Shown here piece by piece: positions 10,995 to 23,302 of a DNA stretch of 64,000 nucleotides. Under the pieces are notes generated by a model, which was given only the letters and a program-made list of their open reading frames with translations, searched no databases and had not been told where the DNA came from. This DNA is from Onchidella celtica. Its lineage: Eukaryota; Mollusca; Gastropoda; Systellommatophora; Onchidiidae. The stretch spans positions 60,126,848 through 60,190,847 of the forward strand of contig OZ007570.1 in the NCBI GenBank assembly GCA_963931925.1, in the 5' to 3' direction. The number at the start of each line of letters is the position of its first letter. Position 1 is the first letter of the stretch. The position numbers and the translations under genes were made by a program.

Positions 10995-12080
10995 TATGGA
11001 CACAGTTTTGTAATATCATCGTCACCATCAGCTGCTTTGTCTGGAACAGACACTGACGATCATGGCTTTTCACTCGGATCTGACATCAGCCAAACTCAAG
11101 AAGGACGTTTATTTGTTGTCCATTAATTAAGATATTCAGTGAAAGTTGTTCCCTGTCTGCCCCTGCTTTTTCTGTCTTCGATCTTCCCTGTGACTGCTAG
11201 ATGTTCAGTTGCCTCTGTCTTATTGTTTTAATTAATGATCTTTTCAGATTAGAGTTTCTCAATACTGACTCATTTGATTTTTTCTCCATCCATGATATTC
11301 TCAATATTCTTCTAATAAACCACATCTCTGCTGCTTCTAGTTTCCTCTCTATTTATTGTCCAACATTCATAATATCCTTGTAAAAGCACTGACCATACAT
11401 ATGTTTTCAAGACTGATTTTAGTGGTCGTTGACATATTTCTGTTCATTAATATTCATTAATATTGGTCTCATTTTTTGGAATGAATCTTTGGCCATTATT
11501 ATTCTTTTCCTTACTTCACCTATGTTCTTACCATCTGATGTTATCAGTTTGAATTCTGTAACTTGTTTGATTTGCTCTCCTTTACTGACCAGGTTACATT
11601 TCAGGTTGATTGTTTTTTTGTTTTTTTTTTGAGACTGCCATTACATTCTGCCTTGTTCGCGTTGAGAGACAATCCAATCATTTCACTTTCTCTGACTACT
11701 GTGTCCAAAAGTCTCTGAAGTTGTTGTTCCGATTCTGCCATTAAGACAGTGTCATCTGCATATCTAAGGTTGATAAGATTTTCTCCATTTACTTAAGGCC
11801 AGGGATGTCTTCTAACTTCCTGAGGATCATCTCGCTGTATAGATTAAAAGGATCAGGTGACATCACACATCCCTTTCTCACTCCTCTTTTAATTTTTTTT
11901 TGAATTCACTATGTTCTCCTTCGAAAGATTTCGGATAAGCCCCAGGCCTTTGCAGTCGAAGTATCTGTTTCAAAATGTTATATGGTACTTCATGTTTTAC
12001 TTTCTCAAAAGCCTTAGAGTGGTTAATGAAGCAAAGATGGAGGTCATTTTGCAATATACTCAATTAAATTTTCTTTATCC
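10995..12080 (-). mobile_element. LINE reverse transcriptase, 3' half
   Basis: Reading the minus strand from 12063: LCFINHSKAFEKVKHE (RT motif with the first catalytic Asp changed to Asn), then INLRYADDTVLMAE at about 11784-11743 (catalytic YADD), then KTYVWSVLLQGYYECWTI. This is the pattern of a non-LTR retrotransposon family common in invertebrates, and 52640-53000 is its C-terminal end from another copy. Several frame changes and stops; dead. It sits between two copies of the lectin 3' module. Confidence 0.7.
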
Positions 12081-12369
12081 ACACTGACGATATGGTATCA
12101 AATTTCTTGACATTTCAAACTGTAGAATGACCGCTTGTGGAATATCAAGGCAGTTTTGATATAAGCAAATGAACAGATAAATAAATAAATAAAGACAATT
12201 ACCATACTATAATGGAACTCAAGGCGTGAACGTGTAAGTTACTAAAACTTGGCGACTATGTGGCAAAAAATTATGTAAGTTTGTGGACTACCTCAATTTT
12301 TGTCTATTAATTACCGTGAACACATCCATTTTGGACAAAATCCATTGTTTTCACATCACTTGTTTGCGT

Positions 12370-13450
12370 TTTTTTTTCTTTTTAGCTGTAGAAAAGAGGG
12401 GCCTTTTCTCATTGATTAGAACAGAAATGTATGATCGGAAATTTCATTATGACTACGTGACCAACATTTCTAGGAACTGCGGGTTAGCTATAGTAATAAT
12501 GATAATAAGGATAGATGCATATAACATGTTATTCAGAAATTGGTTTGACTTAAATTACTCAAGAAGAAGAGAAGATCAAATCTTCTGTCATATTGGTCTT
12601 AACATTCGTTTTAACACTCACCTTTGCATATTTTTTTATTATCTGAAACTGTAATTTGACAAAAACATTCCAAACTTTAATGGTCTCAATGATATTGTTC
12701 TAAAAGGCATGTATCTAAATTACTCTGCCATCTTGGTCACTGTTGGTATAGAATATTGATTTCATCATGCAGAACTATGGAACTTGTGAAACGTACTATT
12801 GAATGTCAGAGTACTATGATTATTTCCACCTGAGGTGAAAAAATGTCGGCCAAATCAACTTCCGTCTCTTTGCATAAACAGAGGTGAGATATTATTTTCT
12901 GATAACACAATAGCAGTGGGATTAAAGCATTTGAAAAGAAAAAGAGAAGATTTTGTGTTTTATTTATGTTTTTGTTATTCCAGGGAATATTGCGTTAGAG
13001 AGTAGACTGTTTATACATTTATTCATGTTGAGCTTCCATACTTGTGAACATAACAGACGTAGGCTATAATAAATATAACTAGCACATGTAAACAAAACTG
13101 CATAGAAACAAAACAAAGACAGAATTCAGTTTTAATATAAAAGTCTAGAACAAAAAGTCATTGCACTAATTGTAGTCTGAGCTTGTTTTGTTTCTTTAAT
13201 CACAAAGACCAATGTTTAATACTCTCACTTCTCAGTTCTACATCATTTTCCAATTCCACTTTATCCTCCAATTATCGCAGGTGTTACTTTGTGATGGGTG
13301 TTCTTTCAAACAATGAATTTACACCCCCCCCCCCGTTCCTCAACCCTTTAATCATTTTCAATAATCACTTTGGCCTACTACACACACTTTGTTGTTTCTA
13401 AATTTCACCATGGTCGATTTAATCTTCTGCACAATGTCAACACACAGCGC
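12370..13450 (+). repeat. Extra copy of the lectin 3' module
   Basis: This copy aligns with 9900-10780 and 51060-52110, for example GCATGTATCTAAATTACTC at about 12707-12725 against AGCATATACCTAAATTATTC near 10049. It shares the terminal poly-C run (13324-13334). No lectin exon precedes it, so it marks a duplicate that lost its coding part. Confidence 0.6.
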
Positions 13451-14950
13451 CTTGCCGCCCTGTGACGCTATTCCAAAACATAAGAGTCACTACGTTTAAT
13501 CTATTATTCATTGGCGAAACTAATAAAGAATTATAACAATCAAGAAGTGACCAAGAGATGTATCGCTTCTTTCTTTTTGATACCGCTTGTAATGCGTGCT
13601 TTTTGTTCAAAACATCATTATTGAGGTTTGACGAGCATCCATAATAATATCTTGATCAAAACTCATGGAATAAAAACCGAATCAAAAGAAAGATGTGAAG
13701 TAGCTATTTTATACCACAATATAGAAACTGAAAGTTAAAGGAGAAAAAATGTGAGTGGAAGCTCTGATTTGTTGTAAGCCATTTGATGAACAATTGAAAA
13801 GTGACCTAATTAAACCGGTGTACTCAATAGACAGTGTGAGTTTTCGCAATGAAAATAATGGTTTAGGACTGTGAACTGGGCTTAATCAACTTTAACCATA
13901 ATATTTGAAATACAAAACATACAACGAATTATTGTCACACTCACGTCAAGATTCAAAAGAAAGATTTCATGATAAGCTGATAGAAACACACATCGACACA
14001 CACTAACACTTACATGCACACACTCATAAAAAAAATATATTTTTTATTGTGAGTCTAGCCCACTGCGCCTTTCACTAAAATTAAAAATACTATGCAATAC
14101 AATAATCGATGTTGTGATTACACCGCCACATAGGAATATTTGAAATGCAACTGTTTCCGTTCATCACCTCTCAGGTTTGAAACATCCTGACCTGCTTAAT
14201 GCAATCAACCGAAATGTTCGGCACGATTTGTTGTAACAAAAGCCTTTTCATACCCCAAAATACAATCACTTTATCTCTGGTGGGCTAATTGTAAGTTATC
14301 GTGGCAGTGAAAACAGGAAATTGTTAGGATGTAGTAACAGTCATGAAGTTCCCTTAAAGTAGATAATACTTGTTGCTTTTGCTGTTGTTGTTCTTCTTCT
14401 TTGTCGTTTACTTCTTCTTATGCTCACGTAGATACCCCAAATGCCATTGAGATTCTGGAAAATGTATGCTTTGAGTAAGAACAAGTGAAAAGCAAAACTA
14501 GAAATGTTTTATTCCTTTCATCACTACTCGCTGCATGCACAGAGCAAGTAGCTCCCCTTAAGGATGCGCAATAAGACAATCGTTGCAGAATGAAAAAGAA
14601 GTTTTTAGAAAGGTAAAATGTTCAAAGGAATGTGCTTCAGCCTGTCATAGAACAGACCACAGAGGGTATCAGTTCCCCAGATTTAGCATTTTGTGCTTTG
14701 ATGATTGAAATTCGGTATTTTTTCTACTTATAATAAGAAAATACACCCAGGAACTGCTGGTTGGGATGAGAGACAAGAGCCTAAGTCTAGATTCAACAAA
14801 ACAGACAAGTAAAATACAATGGCAGCAAAACGATAAGGTTAAACAATTATTTTATATCTCTATTTTATCATGATGAAGAAATTAAACTTTCTGCTAATAA
14901 TTCAACGTAATGTTTGTGGTCATTCAAGTTAAAACAATTTCTGAATTATA
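13451..14950. other. No gene recognised
   Basis: AT-rich sequence without a recognisable coding segment, RNA gene or repeat end. Confidence 0.5.
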
Positions 14951-14957
14951 AATCATG

Positions 14958-15046
14958 TAACCCTCATTTTTATTATTTATTTCTTTATTTTATCTATTTA
15001 TTTATTCGTATATTTATTTATATATTTATATATTTATTTATTTACA
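14958..15046. repeat. TTTA/TATT-rich simple repeat
   Basis: Imperfect (TTTA)n and (TATT)n run directly beside the Helitron helicase remnant. Confidence 0.75.
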
Positions 15047-15049
15047 AGC

Positions 15050-16390
15050 TTAAAAGCCGCGCTCTGGGGGTACAAAACTCTTGGGGTTCCCATTGGGAGT
15101 GAGGATGAATAAATTCTTCCCATTTCCAAGTCTTGAACGTCCGACACAGACCTTGCAATGAGAAAAGCACGATTCCATTAGGCGAAGCCCAATTGTCTTC
15201 AATGACTTACCCTGGGATTTATTGATGGACATTGCAAAACTGACTTTTACTGGAAATGAAGTCTCTTGAACTCAAAAAGCATGTCTGGTGGGTTCAAATG
15301 TATTTTTAGAACGGAAACTTGTTTCTTCTCTTCCTTTTCCTGTGCTGATCACAGCCTACACTCCACAACAGATGAGGTTGTGTTTGTTTGACAACCAATC
15401 TTGTTCCATTGCACAGCTTTGGGGGATCTAAATTTCGCAGCAGCGTTATTGGCACGTTCTTGATGTGATTAGCAAAATTTGGGTAGACCAACTTAGTAAG
15501 CAACTCATCCATCTTTTCATTACAGTGTCCCATACTCCGGGAAGTCTGATTTCTCCTTCACCGTCTTGTTGAATGTTTCCATTTCCCAATTTCAATAGTA
15601 AGGCTGCAAATCTTCCAGCATCTAGATCTTCATGGAGCATGACTCTCATGTTTTTTTTTCTCAAAGACAGCCTCTGTACATGATGCAAAATGTAAGAGCT
15701 CTTCAAACAGGCATTAAGTTCAACAACTGCTATTAACGTTTGCCTAACGTCTCCGGAAAGTAACATTGTGATACCTCCCATGAGCCTTTTATTTCTTCCT
15801 GATGTCTTGTAGCATCTTGTCCAGTGCTTAAAATGGTCCTTTGTGAGCCACTGTGTATTGATCCCAGACAATGAAGGAAAGTTTCCTCCATTAACTTGGC
15901 CATGCTTGTACACCGTTTAATATTGCACACAGGATTAAAAAAAAAAAATTTAAGTCAAGAAGAAGTTTAAAAGTTGAATGGGCTGTTCTGCCTCCTGGCA
16001 AAGAGAGTTGCAGCAATTCCAGATGAGGCCACTGCTAAACCTTACCTTCCTTTCAATTTTTACTGAAGATAATAGAAGATTAGTGACCGAAGTTTTGCCA
16101 GTACCCCCAAGTGCATCCAGGCAGAAAATACCTTCTCCGCCTTTATCCAAATGAATCCTCTCAAATGCTTCTCTCTGATCCTGATTGAGAGGAGGCTCAT
16201 TGGTTCTGACATACTCTTCCAGTTCATTAATGTTGTATCCTTTTTCTCTCAAGACTTCTCTGTTAGGAGGGTTTAAGGTTCTACTGTGCTTTGGTAGTCC
16301 TATGACAACAAACATCAATTGTGAGTTAGAAGTTTCATTATCTTCATCACCATTAAATAGAGTTCTAAATTAATACTTAATGTCCTTATC
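15050..16390 (-). mobile_element. Helitron Rep-helicase remnant (Pif1-type helicase part)
   Basis: On the minus strand, from 16390 to 15050: RTLFNGDEDNETSNSQLMFV and NPPNREVLREKGYN, then DQREAFERIHLDKGGEGIF, then Walker A DALGGTGKTSVTNLLL (about 16122-16075). Next come LLSGDVRQTLIAVVELNA (about 15766-15713; helicase motif III) and LRLPGVWD-like residues, then the C-terminal MSINKSQGKSLKTIGLRL (15232-15179) with CVGRSRLGNGKNLFI. This order is that of the C-terminal helicase of animal Helitron transposons. The reading frame changes at least three times (for example SSGIAATLF continues in another frame at about 16030), so it is inactive. The Rep nuclease part is not visible here. Confidence 0.85.
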
Positions 16391-16635
16391 GTCTTGCTGC
16401 CATTGTACTTGTGTCTCACACTAAACAGCAGTTTGGCGATGTTATGTTGATATCAAAAGTGGCAAGAATATTGAATTTCAATCACCCAGGCAGAAAATGC
16501 TAATATGAGGAATTGATACTTTGATAAATGGGAATTCTACAATATTTTTTTCCAAGACCGAATTATTGGGCCCTCTGTATTTTGTTCTGTAGAAATTACA
16601 TTAATGGGCATGTGAACGTTGGAATGTCGTCAACG
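16300..16635 (-). repeat. Helitron segment shared with 54446-54830
   Basis: The 330 bp upstream (on the minus strand) of the helicase motifs match 54446-54830 in the same orientation, including AACAGCAGTTTGG-type and CTACAATATTTTTTT blocks. The overlap with the helicase reading frame shows that both are pieces of one Helitron family. Confidence 0.55.
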
Positions 16636-16722
16636 TCTTTAGACCATTTTCACTAATGAAGTTGTCCCTTCATTCACCCCACGGAAGTGACGCCGTCAAC
16701 ACTATAAACTTAAGCCTAGGCA

Positions 16723-16914
16723 ATGGTGTTGTGTGTTGCTGTCAGCTGTCAATCAGCAAATAATCGTATATCTGGAGGCGAAATGGTGATCTTCCACCAC
16801 TTTCCTAGGGATGAAAAAAAAAAAAAATGTATGGGAACAAAACTTCAGCCAAAAACAACGGTCCGTAGATCGCCGTTAGCAGAAAGCAGTGGTTTTTTTA
16901 AAAGGTACACTTAG
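16723..16914 (+). pseudogene. THAP-type zinc finger fragment
   Basis: ATG at 16723 opens VLCVAVSCQSANNR ... MVIFHHFPRDEKKKK. The CxxxxC pair near the N-terminus followed by a F-H-x-F-P motif is the start of a THAP domain (C2CH DNA-binding finger found in P-element, Kolobok and domesticated transposases). A 12-base A run (about 16815-16826) lies where the frame becomes hard to follow, and the expected distal C..H pair is not visible. The exon at 18667-18841 looks like another part of the same kind of gene. Confidence 0.6.
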
Positions 16915-18070
16915 ACTTCAAGCCAGACCAGTTGTGGTTGTCTGCTAAATAGTGTATCGGCTACAACACCACCCAGCGTTGAATCAGACTAGATGCTGTG
17001 CCACCCACTTTCAGTCTTCAAACAGAACAGAACACAGACAAAGAATTTCAACCTCTAACTGTGAAAAAGAGGCGGTTCTGTGAAAGAAGATCAGAGGTGA
17101 GTCCAGGACACACAGTCTAGTCAATAGTCAAGTCAGACTTGAGGCATGATATTAGATCATACAGTGATAGTTTAGTAAAATTTCTAAAAAAAGACTACAT
17201 CTAGGCTACTTTGTACGTGTATGTAGTTGTAAGTGGTAGGCCCTAATCTCTCTGCTCACTCTCTAAATATCTAATTGTCAGTACCTTCCAGTTTCAGCTC
17301 TAGCTCTATTATTGCTGACGCAAACGCCAGCATTACTGTGAAGAGTTAGTCCAGACAATGTCGGGCATTGTACTTTAGTGTCCCCTAGGCAGTTTTATCT
17401 GTTGTTTCATGTGGAATTAGGACTGAGGAACTCACTTTTACTTTTAGAGAAAAATATCATGAAACATTTTAACATTCGGAGTGACAGATCTAGTAGTAGT
17501 ACTAGTTGGAGTTTGGGTTTTACTGTGCGTCGGCACGACAGCAGCAGCTTTTCGCCCTGCATGACTTATCTGGATGCACGTTTTTACTATAAATATTTAT
17601 TTATCATATCCTGAGCTTCTAAATTTCACAATGGAATAAAATAGTTTCATAATTGCATCACACTGGTGAAATTCTCAAAAGTTGTTTTGTATTTTATATC
17701 TGAACAAAGTTTTGCAAAAGCGTGTAAAGGTTTTTAAATTAAAAAAATCTTAGCCTCTCCAAGACATGACGCTCGGCATAGACCTATTAGACTAGATCAA
17801 GTCGCAACTGTCATTTTTTTTTTTTTTTTATCTTTGGCATCTAGTCATTTGAAAAGTACCTACAGCCTGTTATTTCCTGACTTGTTGTACCTTTAAATGT
17901 TAATTTACTGGCCCGAAAGAAAATATAAATACCCTATCACACTGCCATATGACAGGAATCAGTCATGGTTGATTCCAATTTAATTTCAGAATTCTGCAGT
18001 TTTTTCTTGAAAAAAACTTTCACCTTCCTCATTCTTTCTCCATCCGACTCTACTCAATCAAACTTTTTGT
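16915..18070. other. No gene recognised
   Basis: Between the THAP fragment and the next transposase-like exon; probably intron of that element. A T run lies at 17815-17829. Confidence 0.4.
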
Positions 18071-18074
18071 TATG

Positions 18075-20745
18075 TACACCAGAACCAGCTCCGAAAATAT
18101 GCGTTGGTAATGTGGATACTTAAATTGATGGCCTAGATGTTGTAATGTAAAGAAAGATTACTACTGTTAGAAAACCTAGGCATGAAAATAACACAGAGAT
18201 CTAGAAAATAAAACTTAACATATTGCTGCCAGACGTGTAGCTCAGTCTTGGCTAATACCTTACATGTGTACTATATCCTTGTAAATCTTGTAACATTATT
18301 GTTTGAAATATATTTATTTTTTTCCATTTCCTACAATGATAGAGACAGCTTGGACTGGTATTAATAAAAACACACTCCTGATATTTCAAAGCGACGTATT
18401 TGCCTAGCTCTCATAGGGTGTAAATGGACTGCATTTACAAGACAAGAAAAATTTCAATTCCACCCAGTGCTCATTCTGTATGTAATTTATTGACATGTAT
18501 GTATTACACTGTTCGGCCGTAGGTGATCTGTCATAATATGTAATATGATGTTTAAAATTGCCAAACCCTAACCATACTGTAGATACTTGACCTGACGTCT
18601 CATAATTTAATTTATCACTTGTTGACGCTGATTTTCAATATCTTTCATGTTTTCACATATTTTCAGGGCCACAGAGGCACCAAACCCATGTGCCATCGAG
18701 CTGAAGGGGATGCGGTGTGGTAAATCAAAGTTGGAGAATAAGTCTCAGGCTAAATGTACACACTATTACAACAGTCTCAAAAAGTTCATGAAGACCAGGC
18801 CTGACATACAGCAATGGTTTGACGGATATCATGTTGTCAAAGGTAAATCATTATTAGTGATAATTTTAAAATCAAGAACAAAGCCCAAGAGTACTGAGAT
18901 TATCGGGCATTCACCAGGGGCTTGAAATTGAATGTTCTGATGCTGTTGGCAAGCAATCTGTACAGTACAACTGCGCACTGCAGAAGACTCACGAAGAAGC
19001 CATGGGATCCAGTTACTCGGTAACATTTGTTACACAATAAAAGTAAAAGTTGAGTTTTATAAATTATAAACTTTCATACATCAAGAAACCAACACAATGC
19101 CTTCATATATTGGGAATATACTAAGCTGAAAAATAAGCACATCATGATGCTATTGGTAACATACTTCTTCTTACTACTGACAAGAGTTAGAAAGGACAAA
19201 ACAATGATAACGGTTTCGCTGTTATTAGATTGTGTAAGAAATACGCCAAATACACTATATACATGTAATTTATTTACTTTTTAAAATCAGACAGGCGTTC
19301 AGAATACACTAGAAGTCCTCTCTAACAAGAAAAAGGAACTCGTGTGTTGAAACTGTGGGCATCATCATCTCTGACCATTTTGGTACTGTGTGGAGATGTG
19401 GAACTAGTCCTTGGAAAGCAGCTCTCCATAAATACAGTGGCTTGAGGATGTTTATGAGCATTCCGCATGAAAGAGAGCCTTTACCTTGGTCACGAATAGA
19501 ATTTCATTGTTTTTATGAAAAATACTGCAATTTTGTACTATTTTATTTAACATTGTTGTGTATTATTGTCCTTATTCGTGACAGGAGCAGTTTAGCATTA
19601 GAAAATAACGAACAACATATTGGAAATTTGGATAAATGGATATTTTCTATGATGTCAATCTTCCAAATAATACATGCATCTAACGTCTTGCAAGAAAACG
19701 GTTTCTAGATCTTTATGGAAAGAAGTTTCGAGAAAAGCAAAGTTATCTGTTTTGATCTGCCGCAGAGGTTTACAATAAGACATTTTCATGTTTTGCTAAC
19801 TATAATTTTGCGAAACTAAATTTAAGAGACAATAAAGTGAACAATTTGGAAGGCAATGCTAAAATGTAATTTTGGCGAGAACAGATGTACAAGTCGTTTT
19901 TTCACAAGGATTCCGAAAAGCCATTTTTCTAAGAACAAAAAGTTCAAAGATGTCGGTGTGATTTTCTGCATACAAATGAATGGATTTCTTTTATCTTCAT
20001 CATCATTTACTTATGCCAGCCGAGTCTTGTACTGAGACAAGAAATGAAATGCAAATTTTCATTAAATCCGGGATGCTTTGTGATACATTCGGGGTTCCAG
20101 ATTGTGAGTTCCAGAAGTTCTTGTCACTTATCCAGAATTTCCATGTACTCCTGGCAGCATACATTTTCAGCTTGAGTAGCCATCGCTGCTCAATTACATA
20201 GTTATACCTGTAGAAAAAATATTGTTTTCAATACACAAATAATACAATGAATAAATAATCGGGTGTCATATAGCTCTTCGATTATTAAAAAAAGAATTAG
20301 AAATATGTGTACATAAACTGAATTTCATTTGATATAGACTTAGACATGACAAAATTTTTTTTAGTGCTATCTATTGCTCTAAAACAAGTTTGACGGATAA
20401 TTTTATTCAGTGCTTTTCTTGGATTGTGTTTGAACCAGCAACCCAACCGAAATCCAATGTATAGGACTGACATCAAATTTACACAGTGATGACGTTTTTC
20501 CCACGTAGACTTACAAGTTACGATATCACACCGACATGGTTCTGATGTTGTTAACCTGCTCCTATGTTCATCCTGCTAATCCTATGGAAATATTTTACGA
20601 ATCTGCGTCGGAAATGATCATTTTCATTCGCTTATACGACAGTCTCCTCTCCTTTAACACATTGTACTTGTACTGTGTACTACGGTTTTTGTTTTTTTTC
20701 GAGTAGATCTAGATCATGATTACTAATTATCAACAATGAGTGATA
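18075..20745 (+). repeat. 2.7-kb dispersed repeat, copy 1 (partner at 59248-63985)
   Basis: It starts at ATGTACACCAGAACC, as does the copy at 59248, and runs collinearly to a CATGATTACTAATTATCAAC end (about 20716-20735). Similarity is high by eye throughout. Copy 1 lacks the 1514-bp insertion found in copy 2 at 60191-61704 and has only one unit of the segment that is tandemly doubled in copy 2. Confidence 0.8.
18667..18841 (+). pseudogene. Transposase-like exon with WFDGYHVVKG motif
   Basis: Bounded by ATTTTCAG and GTAAAT. It encodes CAIELKGMRCGKSK ... THYYNSLKKFMKTRPDIQQ and WFDGYHVVKG. The last block resembles the hxFDxWHVAK motif of a THAP-bearing transposase family that is multi-copy in fish and invertebrates (Kolobok-like by memory). 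The homologous stretch at 59846-60020 is disrupted. Probably part of the gene that begins with the THAP fragment at 16723. Confidence 0.5.
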
Positions 20746-20902
20746 CTGAAACTCAGTCACTCGTTTCTTTAGAAGAAGGAGATAATAGATCTGTAAAAAT
20801 TAATGTAAAAGAATACATTTTAATATCTTTTCATATAAAAAGGACAAGGCCCCAGGCAAAGCTCCAGTTTTCAGGGACAAGCCAGCTGCCGCACTCCTGG
20901 TA
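20736..20902 (+). CDS. Small ORF at the end of the 2.7-kb repeat, unknown product
   Basis: ATG at 20736 opens MSDTETQSLVSLEEGDN, 55 codons to TAA. Related sequence (ETQSIVS ... SEDNNISLISR) is found on the minus strand at 58200-58320 and 58740-58870, where a longer acidic N-terminal peptide can be read, so this may be the first exon of a gene of the repeat family. No ATG is visible at the matching place near 63988. Confidence 0.3.
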
Positions 20903-22061
20903 AACATGATTTCAATACTCCCTTATTCTTTTCTTTTTCTTGTTTTTTTTTTTTTTGGCGCCATCTGGTCAAGGAAAGCAGACAATAACCACAGACGGAT
21001 AAAAGACAAGAAAACAAGAAACAATCAAGGACCAGTTAGATCTTTATCTCGAAGGCTTCGGGAAGCAAATATCTTAGCATTTGTACAGAAAATAATTTAA
21101 AATTGTGTTCTCAATAGACTTTTAACAACCAGTTTATTTGCAAAAGAGCACAATATAATATTTGGGGAGAGGGGGTCTTTTACTTTGGTGCATGTGGCCG
21201 AAACACTGGCAATAGTTTTTTTTTTTTTTTTCGGCAACTTCCGTCAAGTTGTTGTGGTCATATCACCACAAAAATGGTTGTTGTGTCCAAGTAACTAAGC
21301 CTAAGGCATTAAAGAAAGAAAAAAAAATCACTGTGCAAACAAGACCCAGTCTGGCCATTAAGACAGGACTACATACAGTCCAATCCACTTATCTCGACAC
21401 CGCATTTCTCGACATTCTTCTCCCTGCGCAGCGGAATATGGATCGTTTTATTTCTTTCCCCTGTGCCAGCGGGGACGGGTGGGTAGACAACGTTTAGATG
21501 ACACGAACGTTGAATGCGGTACAAAAGCACACGGCAGTCTAAGTACAGATGTGTGTACTAAAGTTTTTTTGTTTTTTTTTTCTCACCAAACATTCGGAGG
21601 TCATTGGCACTAAACCTTGATCTACATTATTTTGTGTATTGCAGTTGGCGGCTGCGGGTTACGTCAAAAGTTCAGGAAATTTTCCTGTCAGTAGTTCCAT
21701 TCCCTGTACATTTCTTGGTCAATTATTGCCGTACTGTATGTGTACACTGTATTAGTGTCATCAGTTTTTCTGAAGGAACTGCTACATTAAGGTTAAAAAG
21801 AAAAACTAAAATATTTCGCATTTGCTGTATAAGTACAGCATCTCGCCTGTCAAGAACAGATTTAATTCATAAATGTTTCCACTGACTAAATTTTTGTGAG
21901 AGAGCAGTGAGTAATTTTTACAAACGTAATTATTGTGCGAGCCAGCATAACGTGGTCTCGTAAACAATTTGTTTTGAACAGTTTTTTTCCTAAAAGATAG
22001 ACAGAAGGTGTGGGGAAGGATAGACGGACAGCGTAGGTGTGCATGGCTGAGCACTTTTTAA

Positions 22062-23302
22062 TGTCGCGATGTGGGTTAGATGGGGATAGTTCGACTGACA
22101 CTCTTTCGAGGTCCGCTCCCACAATCGACGAACACACAAAAAAAAATACTTGCACTCTAAAAACTAAATAAATCAATTGCTTTGATTTTTAGCAGAACTG
22201 TAGGGCAGTTTAATTACAGGAATTAATGTAACAAATATAATTATAAATATAAATATCAATTCAAAGGCAACTGAATCTAACTAATGAAACTACAGCTTTC
22301 TATAAAGACTAACGTATTCAATCTAACTACTTGCAGGTCATATGAGTTATATGCCAAATAGAATCCGCGCACGTGGCGACGGATATAACAGTTTAAATTC
22401 TATTAATTCAATGAGACATGTTATGATATGGACATTTCCTCTAGACACGCCGTGGAGAATGCTTGTACAACCATGCGTTGTCTGGCGGTAGCTCTGAAAC
22501 TGTCTTCAAAAGTAAGTAGAACGGTTCACTTTCATCATTACAAATTAGTATGGACTCTCACCATGAGGCCCTCACTGGGAGTGAGAGCGCTGGATGTAAA
22601 CGCTGTGGGTTTATATCAAACCAAGTAGCTTAGGCTCTGGAGCTTTAAATCAGGCTCCTCACAATGGACTGCTCAACTGCGTCTCTATGTCTCTCATCTG
22701 GCTGAGGACTATCGCCGACCACCTCGTAAATGGATTGTCTACATGTGGCCCAGAACTAAGTTCTGTATGGCCTTAAATACTGGACTGCATCTGCAGCTTA
22801 CCGTCTAATTCCTGGATTGTGATTGGTGCAACCACTTCTAGCTCAGCTGCCGAACTGAGTTATTTTAAGTAACAGCCCTACGCAACGACCTTGGGTCGAC
22901 ATCAAAGGTCGAATCACTCAATACAATACAATGTAATTTTATAGCAATAAATTCTTAACATGTTCAAAACCCCGAGCTTTTACTCTGGATCACGGTATTT
23001 TCTGTACGTCAACAGAAGTCTCAATAACATTTAATTCCTACTCACCCCTTCCCTCTCTACTAAACCTAGTTCAAAACACGAGATATAAAAAGTGCTCAGC
23101 CATGCACACCTACGCTGTCCGTCTATCCCTCCCCACACCTTCTGTCTATCTTTTAGGAAAAAAAACTGTTCAAAACAAATTGTTTACGAGACCACGTTAT
23201 GCTGGCTCGCACAATAATTACGTTTGTAAAAATTACTCACTGCTCTCTCACAAAAATTTAGTCAGTGGAAACATTTATGAATTAAATCTGTTCTTGACAC
23301 AT
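22062..23302 (-). repeat. LTR (3' in element orientation)
   Basis: Nearly identical to 26066-27302 at a constant offset of about 4004 bp. It contains TTTTTATATCTCG (element sense), a TATA-like site, near the point where the inverted fragment stops. Confidence 0.8.

Noticed and set aside
18228-18260. tRNA-like TGTAGCTCAGTCTTGG stretch
   Set aside because: No B box or cloverleaf downstream; the related copy at 59412 has lost even this similarity.
22428-22628. 66-codon frame repeated identically at 26432-26632
   Set aside because: It lies in the two LTR copies; identity reflects the LTRs, not a conserved gene.
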